From Pictodentalium vernedei (taxonomy: Eukaryota > Mollusca > Scaphopoda > Dentaliida > Dentaliidae), in assembly GCA_031216915.1 (NCBI GenBank), contig CM062297.1:828036786-828100785 (forward strand): a stretch of DNA of 64,000 bases, written 5' to 3'. The translations under genes and the position numbers were made by a program. The notes under the pieces are model-generated. The model made no database searches. It was not told the DNA's origin and was given only the letters and a program-made list of their open reading frames with translations. Positions 55,633 to 64,000 of the stretch are shown piece after piece. The first letter of the stretch is position 1. The number at the start of each line of letters is the position of its first letter.

Positions 55633-58600
55633 AGGTCGAGTTTGAGCCCAAAAACTCGACCCCAATGTTGGAAAATGTAGGGCAAACTGTATATTTATCA
55701 CCACTTCGGCCAAGTTGTCTTTATTTGAAGGTTCACATTAATGGCCACCCTGTAAGTCTTCTTGTAGATTCGGGATCTAGTGTAACTTTGTTATCAAAAG
55801 AAGTATTTTCTGCTTTGAAAGATTCTGGTCAATCTGATTTAGCAGGTGTATCTATGGAACTTGTCACTGTCTCTGGTAGCAATCTTCCAGTTTTAGGAGA
55901 AACCACACTGGGTTTTAATATTGATGGCTGGACTGTTGAACAAAAGGTTGTTGTTGCAGAATTGGATAATTTTCCAGGAGTTCTTGGAGTTGATTTTCTT
56001 GTGAAACATAAGGCGGAACTTTGTTTTAAAGAGAAGAAATTACAATTAAATGGTATTGATTTTAAGTTACTTTCAGAATTTGGCGAACATTGTGCACGAG
56101 TTAGACTGCAGGAATCTGTTACTATATTTCCTGATACAGAGTGTTTGGTTAGTGGAGTTTTGGATGGTTCTTTTGGGCCCTCTGAGGGACTTGTTGTGCC
56201 TTCTTCTTTAATTAAGCAAAAAGGCTTGCTGATGGCTCGAGGTATTGTAAATACTGAGAATAGTTTAATTTGGATGTCCCTAATTAATCTTTCAAAAAAG
56301 AAAGTTAAGATAAATGGAAATTCTGTGGTAGCAAGTATTTCGTCTGTTGAGGAAATTATTGAGGAAAAAGATTCTGAATGTAGTGCAGGTTCCACTCCTT
56401 TGCCAGATCATTTGAATTGTTTGGTAGACGGCCTTTCTCAGAGATTAACCCCTGAACAATTGGCTGAGGTTGAGAAATTACTCCTGGAGTATCAGGATAT
56501 TTTTGCTGCACCTGATGGTAAACTTGGTAGAACAAATTTGGTGGAGCATGCAATTGATACTGGAACAGAAAAACCTGTTAAATTTCCCCCTCGGAGGGCT
56601 GCTCCAGCAAAAAGGGAGATAATTGAGGTAGAGGTTAAAAAAATGCTTGAAAATGGTATAATTGAACCCAGTAGTAGTCCATGGTCATCTCCCGTGGTGT
56701 TAGTCTCTCGAAAAGATGGGTCTGTTCGTTTTTGTATAGACTACCGTAAACTCAATTCGTTAACCAAAAAGGATGCTTTCCCTTTGAAACGAATTGATGA
56801 TGTGCTGGATACTCTGGGTAGTTCACAATGGTTTTGTACGTTAGATTTGGCTAATGGCTATTGGCAGGTTGGAATGTCAGAGGATGATAAACCCAAAACG
56901 GCCTTCGTGACTCACAATGGTTTATATCAATTTAACGTTATGAGTTTTGGGCTCTGTAATGCCCCAGCCACATTTTCAAGGTTGATGGAGTTAGTTTTGG
57001 GTGGCCTCCAGTGGGCAAAATGCTTGTGCTATTTGGATGATGTTATAGTGTTTGAGATATCTTTTGAGACAACTCTGGAAAATCTTAAAGCTGTTTTTCA
57101 ATGTTTAAGAAGTGCCAATTTAAAACTCAAACCCAAAAAGTGTAAACTCTTTTCTTCTGAAGTGTCTTACTTAGGTCATGTAGTGTCTGATCGGGGAATT
57201 AGGTGTGATCCAAAAAAAGTTGAGGCAGTGAAAGATTGGCCATCCCCAAGCTCTATAGCTGAAGTTAGGAGTTTTCTTGATTGTGCTGGATACTATCGAA
57301 GATATATACCAAATTTTTCTACCATAGCTTCTCCACTCACCCAGTTGCTGAGGAAACATGTTAGGTTCAAATGGGAGGATGGCTGTGAAACTGCATTCAA
57401 TACTCTGAAAAACCTATTAACCAGTGCTCCAATTTTGGCCTATCCCACTAGTAAAGACGAATTTATTTTAGACACAGATGCCAGTGCAGTAGCTATAGGG
57501 AGTGTTTTATCACAGGTACAAAATGGGGAGGAGAAGGTTATAGCTTATGGAAGTCATACACTTAATAGACACCAAAGAAATTACTGTACAACTTATAGGG
57601 AATTACTTGCAGTGGTCACCTTTCTGAAACATTTCAAACACTACCTCTGGGGACAAAAGTTCTTAGTTCGAACTGATCATGCTTCCCTAGTATGGTTAAA
57701 GAATTTTAAGGAACCAGAGGGAATGCTTGCAAGGTGGATTTCCATTATTGGTACATTCAATTTTGAAATTCAATATAGGAAGGGTAGACATCATGGAAAT
57801 GCTGATGGTTTATCCCGTCGAGTTCGTAAGTGTAAGCGGGAAGACTGTCCTACCTGTGTGGAGAGCACGAATAGCATTGCCAATGTGGCTGCTGTATTTC
57901 ATGATAACTCCACAGCAGGTAGTTGTAATTGGGTTGAAACATGGTCAACTGAAACTTTGGAGGAATGGCAGTCTGAAGATCCAGCATTAAAACAGTTCAT
58001 CCTGTTGAAAGAGAAATATTCAGATAAACCCCCAAAAGCCGAAATTTTACCTTTTGGTCATGAAATAAGGGTTTTATATCAGCATTGGGATATACTACAT
58101 GTAAAAGATGGACTCTTGTGGCAAGAGGGTGAACTTGATCCTCAGGGGAATCCCTATAAGCAAATATTAGCACCAATTAAACTACGAGATGAAATTTTGC
58201 ATTCTCTTCATAATACCAAAACATCAGGTCATTTAGGTCATGAAAAAACTCTTAAATCTGTAAGGAAAAGATTTTATTGGATAGGTATGGGAAAAGATAT
58301 CAGGAGATGGTGTTTATCCTGTGACCTTTGTGCAAAGCGCAAACCTGGCGCTGGCAAGGGTAAATCTCCGTTACAGCAAGATATAGCCATGCTGCCCATG
58401 CAAAGAATAGCTATTGATATTTTGGGAGGCCTTCCTATTACCAGAAATGGAAATGAGTATATAATAGTCATTGGAGACTACTTCTCAAAGTGGACTGAGG
58501 CTAACCACCGAGCTTTTACTGTGGCTGATAAATTGGTCTCAGAAGTATTCGTTCGATTTGGAATTCCTTCAATCATTCATTCAGATCAAGGGAGAGAATT

Positions 58601-59399
58601 TGAGTCTGAACTCTTCCATGCTGTGTGTGAAAGATTGGGCATAGAAAAAACAAAAACTGCTCCTTACAGACCTCAGTCTGATGGTATGGTCGAACGCTTT
58701 AATAGAACATTAGTTCAGATGTTGGCATCTTTTGTTAATGAGAATCAAACAGATTGGGATGACCATCTCCCATATGTTATGATGGCATATCGTTCGACCA
58801 CTCATCAAAGTACCAATTGTAGTCCAAATCTGGTAATGTTAGGCAGGGAAATTACATGTCCAATAGATTTAATGGTTGGCAATCCGATATCTGAAAATAA
58901 AGAGATCTGTCCAGTACATTATGTTCATTGGTTGCAAAATGCAATAAGAAATTCATATGAATTTGTATTTAATAATCTTCAGAAATCGGCATGTCATCAG
59001 AAAAAGTATTATGAGAGAGGTCTAAAGCCAAGAGACTTTAAGCGTGGGGATTGGGTATGGAGATGGTATCCCCCAGCCATTGAAAATAAACTGTGTCAGG
59101 GTTGGGTAGGACCTTATCTTGTTTTAAAAAAATTAACTGTTGTTAATTATGAAATTCAAAAATCCCTTACCAATAAGTCTACAATTGTACACGTCGACCA
59201 TCTTAAGCCCTATACAGGACGAAATTCCCCTGAAAATTGGATAACTGTAGATAAACAGCAAGAACCAGAAAAAGATAAACTCAATAAAGGTACTCATGAT
59301 GAGGAAATTACAGACATTAATAATGACAGTATTAAGGAAAGTCCCAAAAGAACAAGAAAAGGAAGGGTTATTAAACCCAGGGATGTTTACTCTCCGTAA
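55626..59399 (+). CDS. pol: pol of the inner Ty3-type element (PR-RT-RH-IN)
   Basis: A 1,257-residue polyprotein with domains in Ty3 order. Aspartic protease: LLVDSGSSVTLLS, catalytic Asp at 48. Reverse transcriptase: KDGSVRFCIDYRKLNSLT, LDLANGYWQVGM, SFGLCNAPATFSRLM and the active-site YLDD at 469-472. RNase H: ILDTDASAVAIGSVLSQ, TYRELLAVVTFLKHF and NADGLSR. Integrase: zinc-binding HSLHNTKTSGHLGH..C..C, then core blocks IDILGG, HSDQGREFES and GMVERFNRTL. The C-terminal GPY/F module is present (WVGPYLVLKK), with no chromodomain. Length is normal and the frame looks whole. A purine-rich tract, a third ORF and the 3' LTR follow. Confidence 0.96.
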   Translation: MVKVEFEPKNSTPMLENVGQTVYLSPLRPSCLYLKVHINGHPVSLLVDSGSSVTLLSKEVFSALKDSGQSDLAGVSMELVTVSGSNLPVLGETTLGFNIDGWTVEQKVVVAELDNFPGVLGVDFLVKHKAELCFKEKKLQLNGIDFKLLSEFGEHCARVRLQESVTIFPDTECLVSGVLDGSFGPSEGLVVPSSLIKQKGLLMARGIVNTENSLIWMSLINLSKKKVKINGNSVVASISSVEEIIEEKDSECSAGSTPLPDHLNCLVDGLSQRLTPEQLAEVEKLLLEYQDIFAAPDGKLGRTNLVEHAIDTGTEKPVKFPPRRAAPAKREIIEVEVKKMLENGIIEPSSSPWSSPVVLVSRKDGSVRFCIDYRKLNSLTKKDAFPLKRIDDVLDTLGSSQWFCTLDLANGYWQVGMSEDDKPKTAFVTHNGLYQFNVMSFGLCNAPATFSRLMELVLGGLQWAKCLCYLDDVIVFEISFETTLENLKAVFQCLRSANLKLKPKKCKLFSSEVSYLGHVVSDRGIRCDPKKVEAVKDWPSPSSIAEVRSFLDCAGYYRRYIPNFSTIASPLTQLLRKHVRFKWEDGCETAFNTLKNLLTSAPILAYPTSKDEFILDTDASAVAIGSVLSQVQNGEEKVIAYGSHTLNRHQRNYCTTYRELLAVVTFLKHFKHYLWGQKFLVRTDHASLVWLKNFKEPEGMLARWISIIGTFNFEIQYRKGRHHGNADGLSRRVRKCKREDCPTCVESTNSIANVAAVFHDNSTAGSCNWVETWSTETLEEWQSEDPALKQFILLKEKYSDKPPKAEILPFGHEIRVLYQHWDILHVKDGLLWQEGELDPQGNPYKQILAPIKLRDEILHSLHNTKTSGHLGHEKTLKSVRKRFYWIGMGKDIRRWCLSCDLCAKRKPGAGKGKSPLQQDIAMLPMQRIAIDILGGLPITRNGNEYIIVIGDYFSKWTEANHRAFTVADKLVSEVFVRFGIPSIIHSDQGREFESELFHAVCERLGIEKTKTAPYRPQSDGMVERFNRTLVQMLASFVNENQTDWDDHLPYVMMAYRSTTHQSTNCSPNLVMLGREITCPIDLMVGNPISENKEICPVHYVHWLQNAIRNSYEFVFNNLQKSACHQKKYYERGLKPRDFKRGDWVWRWYPPAIENKLCQGWVGPYLVLKKLTVVNYEIQKSLTNKSTIVHVDHLKPYTGRNSPENWITVDKQQEPEKDKLNKGTHDEEITDINNDSIKESPKRTRKGRVIKPRDVYSP

Positions 59400-59591
59400 T
59401 TTTACTTTCAGACAGATGTGGAATATCACTTCCAGACTGCAAATATATCAATTGGAGTCTGACAGTGCTGTTCAACCTGTGTCTATAATATCTGAGATAT
59501 GCAGTAAAGGAACATTGATTGTAAGCAAAAGGCAGGATAAAGCATTTTGTCATGCTGTAACTTGCTCCCTATTTTTATTTTCAGTAGCAAA

Positions 59592-60230
59592 ATGAGTAAC
59601 ATATTTGAAGTGAGAGTTCCAAGACAGGAGATTGATGAATTAGATGCAGATATAAGGCCAGTTTTTCCAGAGGAAGGAATGAGATGTCCTGTTGGAAGCT
59701 GTGATGAAAAAGTATATAGTGATTTTTCACAACTGAAGAGACATTGGGATGAGAGACATCTCTATAGACAGATAAGAAAGTTCCAGTGTGAACTGTGTAA
59801 TTATAGACATATCAAACGCAATCAACTGCAAAGACATTATCATTATACTCATCATCTCAACTGCAATGAAGCAAAAAGTAAGTCTACATCGAAAGAACCG
59901 GTGGATATGCACAACAACTTATTTATTGATCCAGGAGAAGTACTAATGCCTACTGCACCAGTTGATCACAGAAGAATAGAATTCCGGGAACGTGCTGCAG
60001 CAGATCGGCGAAGGGTAGTGTCAGAGAATCTTCAAACTCAGCCTCTATTCAATAGGACACCAAATCCACTCTCCAGGTGTGATGAAGTGAATATAACTGT
60101 AAATTCAGAAGGACATGTGAAATGTACGAGGAGGATGAAGAGAAACTGGCAGGAGGCAACTGGAACCCAGGCTTCAGAGACTATTGAGAAAGTAGTAAAG
60201 GAGGACTTTGAAAGATTCAAAGAGAATTAA
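59592..60230 (+). CDS. Third ORF of the inner element: two C2H2 zinc fingers
   Basis: A 212-residue protein from the ATG at 59592 (MSNIFEVRVPRQEID). Finger 1: Cys32-x4-Cys37 and His51-x4-His56 (CPVGSCDEKVYSDFSQLKRH). Finger 2: Cys66-x2-Cys69 and His82-x4-His87 (CELCNYRHIKRNQLQRH). The rest is charged and ends KVVKEDFERFKEN, with no signal peptide or membrane helix, so it is not an envelope protein although it occupies the env position. The frame is open 15 codons further up, but a pyrimidine tract and CAG (59582-59584) just before this ATG look like a splice acceptor, suggesting a spliced subgenomic mRNA, as env has in other elements of this group. Nucleic-acid binding is likely; its use is unknown. 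Confidence 0.85.
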   Translation: MSNIFEVRVPRQEIDELDADIRPVFPEEGMRCPVGSCDEKVYSDFSQLKRHWDERHLYRQIRKFQCELCNYRHIKRNQLQRHYHYTHHLNCNEAKSKSTSKEPVDMHNNLFIDPGEVLMPTAPVDHRRIEFRERAAADRRRVVSENLQTQPLFNRTPNPLSRCDEVNITVNSEGHVKCTRRMKRNWQEATGTQASETIEKVVKEDFERFKEN

Positions 60231-60474
60231 TTTTTGTAAATCATCTTCATATTCATCGGCATCTTCGTTTCATCATTTACCTTTGCGTTTGTAAATGTAA
60301 GTGCCACTCTATATTATACAAGTTCATAGATTGTGTGTGCTGCGGCAGTGGGACATGTTGGTTCTGTTACAGGATCAACAGGTGCCATTGTAGCAGCACA
60401 GACTATCCCTAGTGGCCTTATTTTCTATGGAGTAAAAAGAAATACATATTTCTTTTTCTTTTAGGAGGGGGAAG

Positions 60475-61391
60475 TGTAATGGTTGTCGTTTTTTTTAAAG
60501 AAATAATTACATACCGAAGTACGTTGTTCTGTTTTGGTTTCGTTTATTTTGGTAAATTTATACTTCCTGTTTTCTCCTTGTCACAGATGAATCAACGAAT
60601 TTCATTGGCTATTTTTAAGTCATCTTCTTGTTGGCTATTTTCAAAACGAGGAATCAATCAGATCTCATTAATTCTACCCCATATTTCCTATATAAGGCTG
60701 CTTTCACTCAGTAAAAGTGCCCTTTTCACAAATTGGCGAAAGCATTAATCTTGCTGTGCCGATAACCTTTGAACAAGGTTGGTAGAAGGGAATACCTTTT
60801 TACCTACTTCACGGGTTGCTGGGTTGCACTCGTTTGTAGCGAGTGTATTGCCTGGTGCAGGTGACGTCATTCACGGCGCTTGCTCTGGGGAATGCACTAA
60901 TTATAGACAAGTGCCCCAATTGTAGACTTTTCTACATAGAAATCAGATTTCTATGCTTTTCTACTTCATACCAGTGGAGCAACCCTAGGTAAAATGGCGC
61001 CGAGTCATTTCGCCCTTTTTCCTAAAACCTTTGGTACCCGGCAGTAAACAACCCTTTGTAAAGTGGGGGGAATTAGCAACATTGTTTTATTGCTTTCCCA
61101 ATGTCAGTCTAGGGCTCATTCTTCACCCCCCCATCCTTTCACAGTCATTTTTCATTTTCACACATTTTCATCAAATTCTCAGGTAGAGAATCATTTGTTT
61201 AAAATAAATAATGATCAATCATAGCCATTAGAGTTTTTGTGTATCTTCAGAGGTAAATTTTGGTTTCACCTATTGTTTTACCAAATCCATTCTGGGTACC
61301 CCAGATCCCTACGAATCTGTGGATTAACAGGAGTTGTGGTTTGTGATTTTGCTCCTGGGGTATTTTTATCTCCCCACCCCATCCTGTTACA
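60475..61391 (+). repeat. Inner element 3' LTR
   Basis: Near-identical to 52275-53197, same TG...CA ends, preceded by the purine-rich tract and followed by GTAC. Confidence 0.95.
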
Positions 61392-61406
61392 GTACAAAAT
61401 GAATGT

Positions 61407-61652
61407 ATGAATAATTGTAAAAATAAAATTGTAAATAATAAGACAGGTGGAAATACGGGTAATAACACATGTAATATAAAGCCAAGTACTCAGTCTCAAA
61501 CACGGAGAACCAAAAATGATTCTCCTCCAGTGAAAAGTAAAGTCATTCAATGCACGAGGTGTGGTCAGACCACACATAATAGGAAAAATTGTACAGTAAA
61601 ATTCACAACCATTCCTCTGACTGGTAGGCCTAAGAAACCCAACGCCAACTAA
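61407..61652 (+). pseudogene. Third zinc knuckle of the outer element
   Basis: Short coding segment directly after the inner element, Asn/Thr/Lys-rich, with one CCHC knuckle (CTRCGQTTHNRKNC, C-x2-C-x4-H-x4-C) and a basic surround. It probably belongs to the nucleocapsid part of the outer element's polyprotein, between gag and the macro domain. Confidence 0.65.
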
Positions 61653-61739
61653 CAAAATGGCTGCCCTGCAAAGAACAGTCAGCACGCAAAATGTACTTCA
61701 CAAAATTGTTTCAGCTATCAGACCACCAGTGGTCTGGGA

Positions 61740-62693
61740 GTAAAAGTATATAGGATTGGAATAACACAGGTAGCTACTGACACTATGGTGAATGTGGCTA
61801 ATAGCCAATTGACCCATGGAGGAGGTGTTGCCAGAGCTATAGCTCTTGGAGCTGGTCCAGCCCTTGAACAAGAATGTCAACAATATATTAAACAGCATGG
61901 AAATCTTCCAGTAGGTGAGAATATGACTACCACTTGTGGAATGTTGCCATGTTTAAAAGTGATACATGCTGTGGGACCACGCTGGAATGATTATAGTGAT
62001 AAAAATAAATGTCTCAATGTTTTATACAGTACTGTACAAAAAGTATTGCAGGTATGTGACAACAAAAATTTTGTAAACATAGCCATCCCACTCATTAGTA
62101 GCGGGATATATGGTGTACCTAAACAGAAGTGTGCAGATGTTTATGTGAGAGTTTTACAAAACTTTACTCCTAAACAATTAAAAGAGATACACATTGTAGA
62201 TGTGGACCCTGATATTATGATTTATATGAAAAATGCTTATGAAAATCAAACTATAAAAAAATCTTGTGATTATAATCAACCAGATAAGCAGGGTTGTATT
62301 GAAATAAATCAACAGAAACAGGAAGTATTTGAATCAGGAAATAGGAATCCAAGAATAAGGAGCCAAGAGAAATCACTTGGGAAAAACCCAAAACAACAAA
62401 ACAGGAAAAACCCAAGGGGAAGTAATTGGAAAAACCCATGTCCACAGGAAGTGAAACATTCTATGGAAACCAAGGGAAATAACTTAGTAAACAATGATGA
62501 TTACCCAAATGGGGAACAACAGCAACAAAAACTTAGAAATTCTCAACCGGAAACAGTACCCATAAATTATGGGGCTGCTTCTTTGAATAGTGTCTTGGTG
62601 AACATCAAAGGACAACGAGTACGTGCCTTATTAGATACAGGGGCACAGACAAGTTGTATTAGTACAAAATTTTGGAAAAATCTTAAACACTGA
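61740..62693 (+). pseudogene. Macro domain followed by retropepsin, outer Ty3-type element
   Basis: Residues from 61740 to about 62240 form a recognisable macro domain, the fold that binds ADP-ribose and often removes it from proteins. The first strand is VKVYRIGITQVATDTMVNVAN. Then comes the ADP-ribose loop, LTHGGGVARAIALGAG, with the Asn of VNVAN and the GGGVA run; then TTTCGMLPCLKVIHAVGPRW; then the second phosphate loop, IPLISSGIYGVPKQKCAD. A polar linker rich in Asn, Gln and Lys follows, and then an aspartic protease start, RALLDTGAQTSCIS (near 62625). Order is thus knuckle, macro, protease. I know no Ty3 family described with a macro domain here. The copy is broken as part of the outer element. 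Confidence 0.85.
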
Positions 62694-64000
62694 CCGAAAT
62701 TAGTTGGTGATAAAAATTCTTTGCCTCGCATTGCGGGTATTACTGGGAATGACACTCTCCCTTGAGGAAAAGTTAGACTTGAATTTTATATTCAAGGAAT
62801 TTATCAGGTGCATGAGTTCTTAGTAATAAATGAATTGAATCGAAGTATGTTATTAGGAATGGATTGGATAAGGGGCAATTGAGTTAATTTATATTGTGAA
62901 TTTCATAAATTGAGATTAGATGGTCACTATGTACCCATTGTTCAAGATATACAGGTGAGTTGTCTTACTCGACTGATCAATCAGATGGAACTTAAACCAC
63001 AGTCCACTTGTTTGTGTACAGCAAAAGCTTCCGGTGTAAAATCTGTCTTTGACACAAAATACTTAGGACATCATGGACTGACAAAAGGTCACGTGGCTGA
63101 ACAGCCTGGCCTCTTGGTTAGTAACAGTATAGTCACTAATGGAATTGAAACCATACCTGTACTGTTGGTGAACAGTACCAACAAACATTACACATTAAAA
63201 AGGGGATGTTTGATTGGAAAACTTGAGCCAATAGAACAGGAAGAAAAAGTCTTAGAAATTAATCAGATCTTAACTCAAAATACACCTGAAGACCAGATCA
63301 CAGATGCTGACATACAGGTGCCTGAAGACATACGGCACCTGTTGATGCCAGTCATCAATAATAATAAAGACTTGTTTGCAAAAACTGATAAAGAATTAAC
63401 CCAGACAGATACAGTTAAGATGAGCATTGACACAGGGGATGCGCCACCAATAAAAAGTAGAGCATATAGAGTTCCATTACTTAAGAGAAAAATTATGGAC
63501 GAAGCACTTGAAGAAATGCTTCAATTCGGAATTATCCGAAGATCAAATAGTGCATGGAGTTTTCCATGCCTGCTCGTGGACAAGAAAGACGACTCAAAAT
63601 GCTTCTGCGTTGATTTCCGCAAGCTCAATGAAGTCACGAAAGTTACGAACTGGCCGCTTCCATTGATTGACGACATCTTTACTTTATTGAATGGATGTCA
63701 ATACTTCACCACCCTTGACATGAAGTCAGGTTACTGGCAAGTCAAGATGGATGAAGAAGACAGACCTAAAACGGCCTTTGTTTGCCATAAGGGCCTTTAT
63801 GAGTTCAATGTGATGGCCTTTGGACTCGTTAATGCGCCCTCGGTGTATCAATCCCTCATGACAAGCATCTTGGAAGGTCTAGAGGATTTTTCTCAGGCCT
63901 ACCTTGACGATATTTTGATTTTCAGCCGTGACATAAAATCTCATATTGACCACATTAAACAAGTATTTGGTCGACTAAGAAAACATAAGTTGAAGCTAAA
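62694..64000 (+). pseudogene. pol: Outer element pol: rest of protease and reverse transcriptase, cut by window end
   Basis: Continues from the protease (MLLGMDWIRGN near 62850, the usual end of a Ty3 retropepsin) through a spacer to reverse transcriptase: LLKRKIMDEALEEMLQFGII, DKKDDSKCFCVDFRKLNEVT, LDMKSGYWQVKMDEEDRPKT, AFGLVNAPSVYQSLM and the active site YLDDILIFS near 63901-63927. These blocks place it in the Ty3/gypsy group, distinct from the inner element. RNase H and integrase would lie beyond 64000. The region is not fully intact. Confidence 0.9.

Larger units (their letters stand above)
52275..61391 (+). mobile_element. Inner Ty3-type LTR retroelement, young and whole-looking
   Basis: A complete-looking 9.1-kb element: LTRs of 923 and 917 bp, a purine-rich tract (AGGAGGGGGAAG, 60463-60474) before the right LTR, gag, pol and a third ORF. 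The LTRs differ, by my reading, in about four single bases and two small length changes, so the insertion is recent. The target duplication is GTAC. No obvious break was seen in its reading frames. Confidence 0.93.
48890..64000 (+). mobile_element. Outer Ty3-type LTR retroelement with a macro domain, runs off the window
   Basis: A Ty3/gypsy-group retroelement read on the plus strand: a probable 5' LTR, a leader, gag (50.7-52.2 kb), then, after a second element inserted at 52275-61391, a further zinc knuckle, a macro domain, protease and reverse transcriptase up to the window edge. The duplicated GTAC at 52271-52274 and 61392-61395 shows where the inner element landed. This copy is a fossil with several breaks; its 3' half lies outside the window. 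Confidence 0.8.

Overview
The window looks like non-coding, transposon-packed nuclear DNA of a marine invertebrate, most likely a lophotrochozoan and probably a bivalve mollusc. The lineage call is an inference from style: the GAGCTCACCTGA-type and AGGCGACA-type tandem-repeat elements, the palindromic TTAA elements, DIRS-like and Ty3-like retroelements and a Polinton are all familiar from bivalve genomes. I find no host protein-coding gene, tRNA or rRNA that I can defend. Nearly everything recognisable is a mobile element or a tandem repeat.

Layout. 1-4.0 kb: an old DIRS-like retroelement (+ strand) grading into AT-rich DNA. 4.1-9.2 kb: foldback and hAT-type miniature elements plus two tandem-repeat-bearing elements. 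9.3-11.3 kb: a LINE remnant cut by a piggyBac-type miniature element and by a second insertion. 11.4-13 kb: a tandem-repeat element with TGTCGCCTGC ends. 13.4-16.2 kb: a second DIRS-like remnant (- strand) carrying RNase H and tyrosine recombinase. 16.3-17.2 kb: a minisatellite of about 135 bp, then another hAT-type element.

18.5-34.6 kb holds a Polinton/Maverick of about 16.1 kb, inserted in a 120-bp host minisatellite. It has long terminal inverted repeats (TIRs) and, in order: zinc fingers plus protein-primed DNA polymerase B, a PC4-domain protein, packaging ATPase, two small proteins, integrase, a one-pass membrane protein, minor capsid, a pVI-like segment, major capsid, adenain-like protease, a small basic protein, and a BIR-RING (IAP-like) protein. 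It is a fossil with roughly eight to ten breaks, mostly in the polymerase. Its architecture is clear: compact one-gene promoters whose TATA boxes overlap the preceding stop codon, stop/start overlaps, and one upstream region used twice.

34.8-48.9 kb is a graveyard of miniature inverted-repeat elements, perfect palindromes, tandem duplications and another LINE remnant. From 48.9 kb to the window end lies a broken Ty3-type LTR retroelement. Its internal region encodes a coiled-coil gag with CCHC knuckles, then unexpectedly a macro domain, then protease and reverse transcriptase. A second Ty3-type element (52275-61391) sits inside it: young and whole-looking, with near-identical LTRs, a 4-bp target duplication, gag, pol, and a third ORF encoding two C2H2 zinc fingers where env would be.

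The observations most worth follow-up are the macro domain in a Ty3 retroelement, the BIR-RING gene in the Polinton, the zinc-finger ORF in the env position of the inner Ty3 element, and the promoter logic of the Polinton.
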